From NCBI RefSeq assembly GCF_002982075.1, contig NZ_PUEJ01000005.1, forward strand, positions 620,001-684,000: DNA of 64,000 bases, written 5' to 3'. Source of the DNA: Labrys okinawensis (lineage in GTDB: Bacteria; Pseudomonadota; Alphaproteobacteria; Rhizobiales; Labraceae). Below the pieces are notes generated by a model. That model did no database searches. It had not been told where the DNA came from and saw only the letters and a list, made by a program, of their open reading frames with translations. Below, in pieces: positions 49,601 to 57,720 of this stretch (the stretch's first letter is position 1; every line of letters begins with the position of its first letter). Made by a program: the position numbers and the translations under genes.

Positions 49601-50188
49601 AACCTGCTCGGCGACGAACAGTCCGGCCATATCAAAGAAGTCGGCTACGAGCTCTACCAGCAGATGCTGGAAGAGGCGGTCGCCGCTCTCAAGGAGGGCG
49701 GCGTCGAAACCGAGGTCGAGGAACAATGGTCGCCGCAGATCACCATCGGCACGCCGGTGATGATCCCCGAGGATTATGTGCCGGACCTGACGCTTCGCCT
49801 CAGCCTCTATCGCCGCCTGTCGTCGCTGGATACCGATGCCGAGATCGATGCTTTCGGTGCCGAGCTGACCGATCGTTTCGGCGAGCGGCCCGCCGAAGTC
49901 GACCAGCTTCTCAAGCTGATGTCGATCAAGGCCCTGTGCCGGCGTGCCAATGTCGAGAAGGTCGATGCCGGGCCGAAGGGCGTGGTGGTCTCCTTCCGCG
50001 ACAATGCCTTCGCCAATCCGGACGGACTGGTTCGCTACATTGCCGAGCAGGGCTCTTTCGCCAAGGTCCGCCCCGACATGCGCATCGTGTTCCAGCGCGA
50101 TTTCGACAAGCCCGACGATCGGCTCAAGGGCACGGCCGTCATTCTCAAGAATCTCGCTCGCATCGCCGAGACGAAGAAAGCCGCCTGA
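46664..50188 (+). CDS. mfd: transcription-repair coupling factor Mfd
   Basis: 1174 residues, full length. Mfd removes RNA polymerase stalled at lesions and recruits UvrA. N-terminal UvrB-like region (VISFPAWDCQPYDRVSPN), RNAP-interaction domain (LSPGDIVVHVEHGIGRFVGLQTV), then RecG-like translocase with GDVGFGKTEVALRAAFACA, DEEQHFGVAHKERLK, LSATPIPRTLQLAL and LYQLRGRVGRSKTRAYALF. C-terminal D7 domain follows. Translation coupled to sdhE. All motifs are intact. Confidence 0.98.
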   Translation: MKAADRLAEVLNRPGGQLFFSNCADGQDGLVLADLARKLVAQARERPAALLHVARDGTRSATLEAALQFYAPDIDVISFPAWDCQPYDRVSPNATVVARRMTALSRLATTRGGDRPRIVLTTVNAVLQRVPSRDLIAAQSLSAAPGNAVNMDRLSAWLEHNGYLRSSTVRETGEYAVRGGILDLYPPGLAIPVRLDFFGDTLESIRSFDVETQRSQTQLRMLDLVPMSEVQLTTETIKRFRQAYLAEFGAQTRGDPLYEAISEGRRYVGLEHWLPLFHAKLDTLFDYLPEVPVALDALAEDAAGERLAQIKDYYDARRDVLGKPGENVPYKPLPPDRLYIAPEEWRRRLDEAALARLTPFASPPAPGREIVDCGGRQGHNFAAERAAEDANVFDAVVRHIRALQANGQRVIVAGWTDGSRERLGAVLADHGLTQAKPVPDFARALALPKSEIALGVLPLETGFETADLAIISEQDVLGDRLVRRTSKRKRAQNFLTEIGTLSPGDIVVHVEHGIGRFVGLQTVTAVGAPHDCLEIHYAGGDKLFLPVENLELLSRYGSEDAEAQLDKLGGRGWQERKARMKKRIREMAGELIKIAAARALREAPKLIPAQGIYDEFAARFPYSETEDQQFAIDSVLEDLASGRPMDRLVCGDVGFGKTEVALRAAFACAMTGRQVAVVVPTTLLARQHAKTFADRFKGLPVKVAQLSRFVPADEARKTKAGLVSGDVDIVVGTHALLAKTIAFRDLGLLIIDEEQHFGVAHKERLKQLRSEVHVLTLSATPIPRTLQLALTGVRELSIIATPPVDRLAVRTFVTPFDPVVLREALMRERYRGGQSFFVVPRIEDIADAKAFLDEYAPEAKVAIGHGQMAAGQLEDVMTAFYEGKYDILLSTTIVESGLDIPTANTLIVWRADMFGLAQLYQLRGRVGRSKTRAYALFTLPANRTITPGAERRLKVLQSLDTLGAGFQLASHDLDIRGAGNLLGDEQSGHIKEVGYELYQQMLEEAVAALKEGGVETEVEEQWSPQITIGTPVMIPEDYVPDLTLRLSLYRRLSSLDTDAEIDAFGAELTDRFGERPAEVDQLLKLMSIKALCRRANVEKVDAGPKGVVVSFRDNAFANPDGLVRYIAEQGSFAKVRPDMRIVFQRDFDKPDDRLKGTAVILKNLARIAETKKAA

Positions 50189-50200
50189 TCGGACACAACG

Positions 50201-51268
50201 ATGGCAACATCCTCCCTCTCTTCCGTCGAAACCCCGTTCGTCCAGGTCGATCTGGATATTGCCGAACGCAACATCGTGCGGCTCCAGGCCTATTGCGACG
50301 AACACGGCCTCAAGCTGCGGCCGCATATCAAGACGCATAAACTGCCGCGCCTGGCCCGCTTCCAGGTCGAGCAGGGCGCGGTCGGCATCACCTGCCAGAA
50401 ACTGTCGGAGGCGGATGCCATGACCGACGGCACCGGGCTCGAGGATGTGCTGATCACCTATAATCTGGTGGGGGAGGCCAAGCGCGAGCGCCTGAGGGCT
50501 CTTTCCGAACGCATCCGTCTCAGCGTCGTGGCCGACAGCGCCGCCGTGGTCGACGAACTGGCGGCTGCCATGAAGGGGACGGGGCGCAAATTGACCGTGC
50601 TGGTCGAGTGCGACACCGGAGCCCGGCGCTGCGGGGTTCCCACGCCCGAGGCGGCGGCGGAACTGGCAAACCGCATCGCCGCGTCATCCGAGCTCACTTT
50701 CGGCGGCCTGATGACCTATCCGCCGGTCGGTGGAACGGAAGCTGTCCAGGTTTTCATGCAAAGAGCGAAATCTCTGATCGAAGCTTTTGGAATTCCTGTC
50801 GAAACGATCACGAGTGGCGGATCGCCCGACATGTGGCGGGCGCATGAGGCCCCCATCGTTACCGAATACCGGCCCGGCACCTATGTCTATAATGACCGTT
50901 CCCTCGTCACCCGCGGCGTCTGTGGCTTTGATGACTGCGCCCTCAACGTGGTCGCCACGGTGGTGTCGGTGCCGGATCCGCACAGGGCCATCATCGATGC
51001 CGGCTCGAAAGTGCTGACCTCCGACCTGCTCGGCTTGACGGGGCATGGGCATGTCCTCGGCCGCCCGGATATCGCGATCGACCAGCTCTCCGAAGAGCAC
51101 GGCAGGCTGGTCACCGAACAGCCGATCAACCTGTCAGTGGGCGACCGGGTACGCATCGTGCCCAATCACGCCTGTGTCGTCGCCAATATGCTGGATTTCG
51201 TAGTCCTCTGCCGCGGCGAGACCCTCATCGGCCCCGAACCTGTCGCAGCGCGCGGCCGGGTTTGGTGA
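50201..51268 (+). CDS. D-threonine aldolase / D-serine dehydratase-like PLP enzyme
   Basis: 355 residues of the alanine-racemase-fold DSD1 family. The PLP lysine is in LKLRPHIKTHKLP, with TPFVQVDLDIAERN at the N-terminus and LVECDTGARRCGV and TSGGSPD as PLP-pocket motifs. The metal-binding His/Cys pair is in VPNHACVVANMLD. Substrate could be D-threonine, D-allothreonine or 3-hydroxyaspartate; sequence does not settle it. It starts 12 bases after mfd, probably co-transcribed. Confidence 0.85.
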   Translation: MATSSLSSVETPFVQVDLDIAERNIVRLQAYCDEHGLKLRPHIKTHKLPRLARFQVEQGAVGITCQKLSEADAMTDGTGLEDVLITYNLVGEAKRERLRALSERIRLSVVADSAAVVDELAAAMKGTGRKLTVLVECDTGARRCGVPTPEAAAELANRIAASSELTFGGLMTYPPVGGTEAVQVFMQRAKSLIEAFGIPVETITSGGSPDMWRAHEAPIVTEYRPGTYVYNDRSLVTRGVCGFDDCALNVVATVVSVPDPHRAIIDAGSKVLTSDLLGLTGHGHVLGRPDIAIDQLSEEHGRLVTEQPINLSVGDRVRIVPNHACVVANMLDFVVLCRGETLIGPEPVAARGRVW

Positions 51269-51402
51269 ACGGCATGTTTTAAGCACGAAATGGAGGTCGA
51301 TCTCCCGGGTTCCATCGAGAGACGGAGCGGGATCGACCATCTTTGAAACGTCGAACGACGCGGTCGATCCGGAGATCGCCGCTCCACGTCTTCGATCCAC
51401 CA

Positions 51403-52788
51403 TCAGGCCGCGCCTGCGAGCGGCTGGCTGGATTTTGAGGTGCCGAGGCCCTGTCCGCGCTCATGGAATTGAGCCGTTTCCTGCCCTTCCATGGGCTTGC
51501 CATAGCGCGCGCCCGTGACTTCGACGAGGCTGACGCCCCGCTCCGTGTATCCTGAAGCGGGATAGGAGGTCGATACCCACCCGTCCGCTGCGAGGGGATA
51601 GGAAGCCTCCCTTTCGCTGACGTCGAAACCCACACCCGACACCTCCTGGCCGCGCAGGGCGAGATAGCCGCTTTCCTCGATCCCAGCCTCCACAAGCGGC
51701 GGGGCAGCGTCATCCTGGGACGAAACCAGGGCTTCGAGCCCGAACCCGCCATCTTCCAGCGCCCGCATCGGCACGATGCCGATCTCGCCGAGCACGGCGA
51801 AATGAGGAGTGGGGCAGGGAGCATCCCCCGGAATGACGGCGGCATGCGGGGCCCTGGCGAGGCCGGCGACCTTCTCGAGCTTGCGGCTGTCGAACAAGCC
51901 ATCGACGAGGCCCGCACGCAATACCGTATCGGGCAGCAGGGCATGGGTAACGCCATGCATCGTCATCTGAACGGCGAACACCGTCGCATCGAAAGCCTGG
52001 TGCAAAATGAGCTGGCAGCCCGTGCTGAGCCATGACACCAGGCCGCCGGCAAGCCCAGCCAGGCCCGAGGGAGCCATTGGGCACAGCAGGCGCGAAGTCC
52101 GCGACAAGCCGAGTTCGGCCACCAGAACGGAGGAGGCCGCCTGCCATTGGCGATGATTGCGGGCGACGGCGAAATCGCCGTCCGGTCCCCGGTCGATCGT
52201 CATGATCGCCAGGCTTTCCTCGGGACGTTCCCGCCGCGACAGACGGGTGATCACGCCCGTGCGCGGATAGCCGATGCAGTCCTCGAAAGAAACGGTACCT
52301 CCCGGCAGATCCGCACCGAAGGCTCCGATGAAGCGAATATCGGCAATGGATTCATCGACGAGATGACGCAGCGGCCGAAGGGATTGAACATCGCCCATCC
52401 GACGCGCCGCCAGGATCGCCTTGGCGTTCAAACGCTCGGCGACGCCGACGATTTCGGCCGGCGAGAAATCGATCGGAACGATCACCGCCACCAGACCTGC
52501 CCGTATGCAACCGAGCAGCGCGATCAACGTATCCGTCACGTTGAGCCCCTGCACGCAGACCAGAGCCTCGCTCGGCAGCCCCATCTCGAAAAAGCGGCCG
52601 GCAACCGCGGAAACGGCGGCATCGACCTGGTTCCAGGTCAGCCGGCGGGGTGCGCCGTCGGCCCAGAGCGGGCGGTCCGGTGCATCGACCAGGGCCAGCG
52701 TATCGCCGCCGGGCTGGGCACTGATGCGCAGCAACTGGTCGAGGGTAGAGGGGGCGGGGGCAATCCTGGGCGTGATGTCTGACGTCAT
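51403..52788 (-). CDS. degenerate adenylate-forming (AMP-binding) enzyme homologue
   Basis: 461 residues. The N-terminal half keeps the AMP-binding-enzyme layout (LTWNQVDAAVSAVAGRFFEMGLPSEALVCVQGLNVTDTLIALLGCIRAGLVAVIVPIDFSPAEI). The P-loop TSG(S/T)TG is replaced by IMTIDRGPDGDFAVARNH; the catalytic Tyr/Asp motifs (YGxTE, TGD) are unrecognisable; and the roughly 110-residue C-terminal cap with the lysine is missing. It is probably catalytically dead or changed. Divergent from the AmpG-like permease, with about 210 non-coding bases between. Confidence 0.75.
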   Translation of the reverse strand: MTSDITPRIAPAPSTLDQLLRISAQPGGDTLALVDAPDRPLWADGAPRRLTWNQVDAAVSAVAGRFFEMGLPSEALVCVQGLNVTDTLIALLGCIRAGLVAVIVPIDFSPAEIVGVAERLNAKAILAARRMGDVQSLRPLRHLVDESIADIRFIGAFGADLPGGTVSFEDCIGYPRTGVITRLSRRERPEESLAIMTIDRGPDGDFAVARNHRQWQAASSVLVAELGLSRTSRLLCPMAPSGLAGLAGGLVSWLSTGCQLILHQAFDATVFAVQMTMHGVTHALLPDTVLRAGLVDGLFDSRKLEKVAGLARAPHAAVIPGDAPCPTPHFAVLGEIGIVPMRALEDGGFGLEALVSSQDDAAPPLVEAGIEESGYLALRGQEVSGVGFDVSEREASYPLAADGWVSTSYPASGYTERGVSLVEVTGARYGKPMEGQETAQFHERGQGLGTSKSSQPLAGAA

Positions 52789-53002
52789 GGGGCCTCAGGC
52801 GTATTCACGGGGCACGAATCAGATCCAGACGAGTCTAACGCTGGATGACGGCAAAGCCATAGCCGGTTTGTCGGTCCGGGTCGTCCCGCCCGCGATCACC
52901 ATCCACACCTTGAGCGGATATCATCCGCATGCCCATGCAGGCGGGAGATCTTGGACATCAAAGCATTTGGCCTGCCTCGCCGGGCGATCCATAATCGCGG
53001 AC

Positions 53003-54394
53003 ATGATTCCCGGTCAGAAATTCCTCACGCTCCTGCGCGACATCGCCGCCGACAAGCGCCTCGCCTTCATGCTGTTGCTCGGCTTCAGTTCGGGCCTGCC
53101 CTTCCTGCTGGTGTTCTCGACGCAATCGGCCAGGCTCCGCGAGGTCGGGATAACGCGCACCGACATCGGCCTGATGTTCTATGCGACGCTGTTCTACAGC
53201 ATCAAATTCCTCTGGGCTCCCTTGCTCGAGCGCTTCGACCCGCCGGTGCTGGGACGGATGATGGGCCGATGGCGCGGTTGGTTGCTGATTACCCAGCTGG
53301 GCGTCATCCTGGGCCTGTTCGGCCTTGCCGGCAGCAATCCGGCAAGTTCGCTGGGAATGACGATATTTTGGACGACCGTCACGGCCTTCTTCGCTGCCAG
53401 TCAGGACGTGGTGATCGACGGCTGGCGTATCAATGTCATCCCGCGAGACCGACAAGGCATCATGCTGGCGGTTTCTCAACTCGGCTATCGCGTTGGCATC
53501 TTGTGCGCAGGCGCCGGCGCCCTTTATCTAGCAGAATATTTCGACTGGCACGCGGCTTACGGCACGATGGCTGGATTGATGCTCATCGGCATCCTGGCCG
53601 CCTTGTTCGCGCCTGACCCGCCGCCCGTAGAGAAGGAAGCCGCGTCGCACTCCGCCGCCGCGGCGAGCAAGTCTGACAAGGCTGCTGCAACGCGTCCCCC
53701 ATCCGGGTGGCCCGATTGGCTGATCGCCTATAAGGAAGCGCTGAGCGACCTGTTCCTGCGTCGAGGCTGGATTCTCGTGCCGATCATGCTGCTCATCGCA
53801 CTTTATCGTCTGCCGGACTTCCTGGCTGGCGTGATGTCCAATCCGCTCTATATCGATCTCGGCTTCTCCAAAGCCGAGATCGCGAATATTTCGAAGATCT
53901 ATGGCTTCGCCATCGGCCTTACGGCTCCGTTCGTCGGCGGCTTATGCATCTGGCGCTTCGGCTTGATGCCCTCACTGCTCTTCGGCGGCATAGCCGCAGC
54001 TACGTCGCATTTGAGCATGGCCCTTTTGGCAGCCAAGGGGGCGGATTCGACCTATCTTGCCCTGGCGGTGAGCGTCGAGAGCTTCGCGGGTGGCTTTGCG
54101 GGAACGGCTCTGATGGCCTACATGTCCTCGCTGACATCGCCCGCCTTTGCCGCCAGCCAATACGCCCTGCTGAGTTCTCTTTATGCCCTGCCTGGCAAGT
54201 TGCTGGCGGGCATGTCGGGCAAGATGGTCGATCTGTTTGGCTATCCGGTGTTTTTCTCGGCAACGTCCACCATCGGCTTGCCGGTTGCGATCCTCTGCCT
54301 GATCGTCTGGCGCTCGGCCGACAAGGAGGACCCCGCCCAAGCCAAGGAGGAGCAGGACCGGGCCTCGCTGGCGGGCGAGGGAGGGCGGCGTTGA
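53003..54394 (+). CDS. ampG: AmpG-like muropeptide permease (MFS)
   Basis: 463 residues with about 12 membrane helices. AmpG imports anhydro-muropeptides from cell-wall turnover. Typical features: LGFSSGLPFLLVFSTQSARLREVGITRTDIGLMFYATLFYSIKFLWAPLLERF, ASQDVVIDGWRINVIPRDRQGIMLAVSQLGYRVG, and LPDFLAGVMSNPLYIDLGFSKAEIANISKIYG. A 40-residue Ala/Ser/Lys-rich loop at about 210-250 separates the halves. ATG at 53003 fixes the start; the frame upstream lies over the divergent gene. Confidence 0.9.
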   Translation: MIPGQKFLTLLRDIAADKRLAFMLLLGFSSGLPFLLVFSTQSARLREVGITRTDIGLMFYATLFYSIKFLWAPLLERFDPPVLGRMMGRWRGWLLITQLGVILGLFGLAGSNPASSLGMTIFWTTVTAFFAASQDVVIDGWRINVIPRDRQGIMLAVSQLGYRVGILCAGAGALYLAEYFDWHAAYGTMAGLMLIGILAALFAPDPPPVEKEAASHSAAAASKSDKAAATRPPSGWPDWLIAYKEALSDLFLRRGWILVPIMLLIALYRLPDFLAGVMSNPLYIDLGFSKAEIANISKIYGFAIGLTAPFVGGLCIWRFGLMPSLLFGGIAAATSHLSMALLAAKGADSTYLALAVSVESFAGGFAGTALMAYMSSLTSPAFAASQYALLSSLYALPGKLLAGMSGKMVDLFGYPVFFSATSTIGLPVAILCLIVWRSADKEDPAQAKEEQDRASLAGEGGRR

Positions 54395-54705
54395 GGTGTC
54401 GGGAAAACGAATCGCCGCCGGGAAAGGGCGCGATGTTTCGCTCCAGGCAATTTTCGCAACGACGAGGCCGGATATAGCGGGGCCGGTCACGTTTTCTTCA
54501 ATTTGTCATGCACAAGCTGCGCCACCGTCGCCATAGGTCGTTTTCGAGGCTGGAAACCAGTGCCCGCTTCGTTTATGGACCTTTCCCGAAATCGTCATCT
54601 TGGCGCCTTCGCCGGCGATGAGAGACATTCAGCCCCATCGGTGCGCTGCCAACCCGCGCTTGCCCGGCGCGTTGCGGCGGCGGACTTAGGATCCAAGGAT
54701 TTTGC
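54395..54705. other. non-coding gap upstream of the IalB pair
   Basis: 311 bases with no convincing gene on either strand. It must hold the promoter for the two IalB genes. No clear operator or hairpin was seen. Confidence 0.5.
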
Positions 54706-55446
54706 ATGATGTCGTTCCGCCTCCTTGCGACTGCAGCTGTTGCGGCGCTCAGCCTTGCGGTGACGCCCGCTTTGGCACAGGAAACGCCCGCCAAGCCGGC
54801 CGCACCCGCCACGAAGCCGAAGGCACCTGCAGCCAAGCCGGCGCAAAAGCCCGCAGCGGCCGCGCCCGCGGCAGCTGCGGCCGCCGCTGAACCGGTTCCG
54901 GGCCTGGAAGGCGCAACCACCCCCGCGATCTCCAGCTCCCAGCCGGACTGGGTGAAGCTGTGCCAGACCGATCAGGCCAAGAAGGAGATCTGCCTGACCC
55001 GCCGTGACCTGCGGTCCGACACCGGGCAGACGATGATGACGGCCATCCTCATGCAGAACGTCACCGACAAGAAGCAGATCCTGCGCCTCGTCCTGCCGGT
55101 CGGCGCCCTGATCCAGCCCGGCGTCGGCCTCTATCTCGACAATGCCGCCTTCACCAGCGGCAAATATGCCGTCTGCTCTCCCGAGGGCTGCTTGGTCGAA
55201 CTGCCGATCGACGAAGCGCAGCTCAAGGCCCTCCGCAGTTCCAAGACCCTGGCGATCGCCTTCAAGACCCCCAACCAGGGCGTCCAGCTGCCACTGGGCA
55301 CCGAAGGCTTCGCCAAGGCACTCGACAACAAGCCGCTCGATCCCCAGTCGATCGTCGACGAGCAGAAGAAGCTGCAGCAGCAGCTGCAGGACGCCGCCGA
55401 GAAGGCGCGCCAGCAGCTCAATGCCAATCCGGCGCCTGCTCAATAA
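54706..55446 (+). CDS. IalB-family periplasmic protein, copy 1
   Basis: 246 residues. Signal peptide (LLATAAVAALSLAVTPALAQ), then a long Ala/Pro/Lys-rich linker (about 26-70), then the invasion-associated-locus-B domain: WVKLCQTDQAKKEICLTRRDLRSDTGQTMMTAILMQNV, LRLVLPVGALIQPGVGLYLDN and CSPEGCLVELPIDEAQL, with four conserved cysteines. IalB proteins are periplasmic or outer-membrane-associated; the function in free-living bacteria is unclear. The tail is Gln-rich and coiled. ATG 54706 or 54709. Confidence 0.9.
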   Translation: MMSFRLLATAAVAALSLAVTPALAQETPAKPAAPATKPKAPAAKPAQKPAAAAPAAAAAAAEPVPGLEGATTPAISSSQPDWVKLCQTDQAKKEICLTRRDLRSDTGQTMMTAILMQNVTDKKQILRLVLPVGALIQPGVGLYLDNAAFTSGKYAVCSPEGCLVELPIDEAQLKALRSSKTLAIAFKTPNQGVQLPLGTEGFAKALDNKPLDPQSIVDEQKKLQQQLQDAAEKARQQLNANPAPAQ

Positions 55447-55473
55447 GACCGCCCAGGAACAGGAATCCAGATT

Positions 55474-56133
55474 ATGCGAAACTCTCTGATCGCTGGCGCT
55501 GCGGCAGCCTTGATCCTGTCGGCCGGTACCGCGCTGGCCCAGCAACAGCCCCAGCCAGCTGGCCAGCAGCCCGAATTGCCCAAATTCGACCAGCCGGAAT
55601 GGACCAAGATCTGCGCAAAGACCCCTGACGGCAAGGACACCTGCCAGACCGTGCGTGATCTTCTGGCGCCAACGGCCGCCTGGATGATGACGGCACAGGT
55701 CGGCCAGGAAAAGGGCGGCAAGCCCAAGCTCACCGTGATCATTCCGGCCGGCGTGGTGCTGCCGCTCGGAGCCCGCGTCCTCGTCGACGACCAGACCATC
55801 GACACGGCGAAATATCGCATCTGCACGGGACCGAGCTGCATCGCCGACATGCCCTTGACCGACGCCAATGTGGCGAGCCTCAAGAAGGGCAAGAAGCTGA
55901 AGGTGCAGGCGATCACCTTCCAGGGCCAGCCCATTGCGTTGGAGATCGGCCTGGATGGCCTCGGCAAGGCGCTCGACGCCGAAGGCATCGACCAGGCCGG
56001 CTACGCCGCCAAGCAGAAGGCCTATGGCGAGAAACTGCAGGCGATTTTCCAGCCCTTGATCGATGCCCAGCGCAAGCAGCAGCAACAGCAGGGCGGTGCC
56101 GCCCCCGCGGCACCGGCAGCGCCTGCGCAATGA
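55474..56133 (+). CDS. IalB-family periplasmic protein, copy 2
   Basis: 219 residues. Signal peptide (LIAGAAAALILSAGTALAQ), short Gln/Pro-rich linker, IalB domain with WTKICAKTPDGKDTCQTVRDLLAPTAAWMMTAQVGQ, VIIPAGVVLPLGARVLVDDQ and CTGPSCIADMPLTDANV. A tandem paralogue of the preceding gene, 27 bases after it; both end in Gln/Ala/Pro-rich tails. The pair ends at a strong terminator. Confidence 0.92.
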   Translation: MRNSLIAGAAAALILSAGTALAQQQPQPAGQQPELPKFDQPEWTKICAKTPDGKDTCQTVRDLLAPTAAWMMTAQVGQEKGGKPKLTVIIPAGVVLPLGARVLVDDQTIDTAKYRICTGPSCIADMPLTDANVASLKKGKKLKVQAITFQGQPIALEIGLDGLGKALDAEGIDQAGYAAKQKAYGEKLQAIFQPLIDAQRKQQQQQGGAAPAAPAAPAQ

Positions 56134-56134
56134 A

Positions 56135-56168
56135 ATGAAAAGGCCGACCTTCGGGTCGGCCTTTTCAT
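56135..56168 (+). terminator. intrinsic terminator after IalB pair
   Basis: ATGAAAAGGCCGACC (56135-56149), TTCG loop, and the exact inverted copy GGTCGGCCTTTTCAT (56154-56168). A-rich before and T-rich after, so it can also serve the minus-strand hspQ gene. Fifteen perfect pairs. Confidence 0.93.
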
Positions 56169-56235
56169 ATTGGAACGTGCTGCCTCTCGCCAATTCGCAG
56201 AAGGCACCGATACGCTTGCCGGACCCGAGGGTCCA

Positions 56236-56586
56236 TCAGTGACGCGTCCCGGGTTTCAGCCGGTAGCCGCCATCGTCATCACGGTCGAAGAGCTCCTCGA
56301 TCTGCGTGTTCCGAACCGGCCTGCCGCTATCATCGATCACCAGATTTTGCTCGGAGACATAGGCGACATATTCAGTCTCCTCATTCTCCGCAAACAGATG
56401 ATAGAAGGGCTGGTCTTTCGAAGGACGCACATCTTCCGGGATGGACTGCCACCATTCTTCCGTATTGGCGAATTCCGGATCGACATCGAAGATGACGCCC
56501 CGGAATGGATAGATGCGGTGGCGCACCACTTGACCGATAAAGAACTTTGCTTCCCGCGCTTTATTCATACGCCGTTCAATCGTCAT
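56236..56586 (-). CDS. hspQ: heat shock protein HspQ
   Basis: About 116 residues. HspQ (YccV-like, hemimethylated-DNA-binding fold) is a small heat-shock-inducible Lon specificity factor in enterics. AKFFIGQVVRHRIYPFRGVIFDVDPEFANTEEWWQSIPEDVRPSKDQPFYHLFAENEETEYVAYVSEQNLV is the full conserved core. Start at 56586 (MTIERRMNK) or 56568 (MNKAREAK). No heat-shock promoter is clear upstream. Confidence 0.9.
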   Translation of the reverse strand: MTIERRMNKAREAKFFIGQVVRHRIYPFRGVIFDVDPEFANTEEWWQSIPEDVRPSKDQPFYHLFAENEETEYVAYVSEQNLVIDDSGRPVRNTQIEELFDRDDDGGYRLKPGTRH

Positions 56587-56754
56587 CTGTGCTCGGAAAG
56601 CTTGCATAGTGACGCTTGCAAACCGAGCGATACCGAAGCTCGCCGCAACCGGACGAACCTGCTATCCTGTGATCAGGATAGCAGTATTATCGTCAAAGTC
56701 GCCCCATATTTCATTAATTTCTCGCAGGGGGAGGGCGGATGATGCTGCACACCG

Positions 56755-57654
56755 TCATCCCCAGCGCCGATGTGCCCACATCCATTGTTCGGGATGCTCG
56801 CGGATCCACTGCTCGAACAGGGCGTGAATTCTGCGCGAGGCCTCGGCAATGTCGGCGTCACGATCGGCTGTACGCGGCACGGCGATGATCTCGGTCTCGA
56901 TATAGAAATGCACGCCGCCTGTGCGCACGCAACGCGCAGCGACCAGTTCGGCATCGTTGCTGCGGGCCAGCAGGGCCGGAAAAGGCGTTGTGGGGGCAGG
57001 GCGGCCAAAAAACGGGACCACGACGCCTCGGCGGTCGCGTAGATCCGCCAGCAACGCAACCGAACCGCCTTCGCGTACGATACGCATAAGCTTGCGCGCA
57101 ATGTCGCCGCCCTTGGCGAACAGGCCGCGCGGATAGCGGTCGCGTCGGGCCAGCATGACATAGTCGTCGACCTTGGGATTCTTCATGCGCTGATAGACGC
57201 CGGCAGCCTTGATGCCGCGAGCCAGGGTCGGATAAATCACCAATTCCCAATTGCCGGTATGCATCGAGACGAAGACGCTGCCCCTGCCCGAGGCCTTCAC
57301 CGCATCCAGCTGTGGTCCCGTGCGGTCATCGATGCGGCCGGCACGGATGATGCGTTCACTGATCAGTGCTTCTGCGAAAGTCCGGCCGAGCTGCATCCAC
57401 ATGGCGCGGGCGATGGCCTCGATCTCGGCGCGCGATTTTTCGGGATAGGCGGCTGCGAGATGACGCAGAGCGCGCTCGTGACGGCGTAGATGCGGCGCGA
57501 TCAGCCGCCAGATCGCTCCCATGAGCCAGGAACCGACGTCGATAGGCAACATGTGCAACAGGCCGGCGAGGCCCCGCAATGCGCTGTATTCGAAGCCATA
57601 TTTGATCCGCCGCATGCGGCGCCGCCACCCCTTTTCGTCCGTGCCGCCCGCCAC
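56755..57654 (-). CDS. LpxL/HtrB-type lipid A acyltransferase
   Basis: 299 residues. The catalytic HTGNWE motif (VFVSMHTGNWELVIYP), with DYVMLARRDRYPRGLFAKGG and LLADLRDRRGVVVPFFGRPAPTTPFPALLARSNDAELVAARC, matches LpxL/M-type acyl-ACP-dependent acyltransferases that add secondary acyl chains to lipid A at the inner membrane. The acyl donor is not readable. Start at 57654 or a later Met (MRRIKYGFEY). Confidence 0.88.
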   Translation of the reverse strand: MAGGTDEKGWRRRMRRIKYGFEYSALRGLAGLLHMLPIDVGSWLMGAIWRLIAPHLRRHERALRHLAAAYPEKSRAEIEAIARAMWMQLGRTFAEALISERIIRAGRIDDRTGPQLDAVKASGRGSVFVSMHTGNWELVIYPTLARGIKAAGVYQRMKNPKVDDYVMLARRDRYPRGLFAKGGDIARKLMRIVREGGSVALLADLRDRRGVVVPFFGRPAPTTPFPALLARSNDAELVAARCVRTGGVHFYIETEIIAVPRTADRDADIAEASRRIHALFEQWIREHPEQWMWAHRRWG

Positions 57655-57720
57655 GATGCCTTCCGGTGTCCATGCGATTTGTTCGTACCGTCGACCATTG
57701 ATACCAGAAGCGGCTGGAAT

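Noticed and set aside
47489..50338. 949-codon open frame on the minus strand
   Set aside because: It is the antisense shadow of mfd, produced by GC-rich third positions; no ribosome site or family resemblance.
52421..53002. Long N-terminal extension of the AmpG-like permease
   Set aside because: Runs antisense over the adenylate-forming gene; the family start is at 53003.
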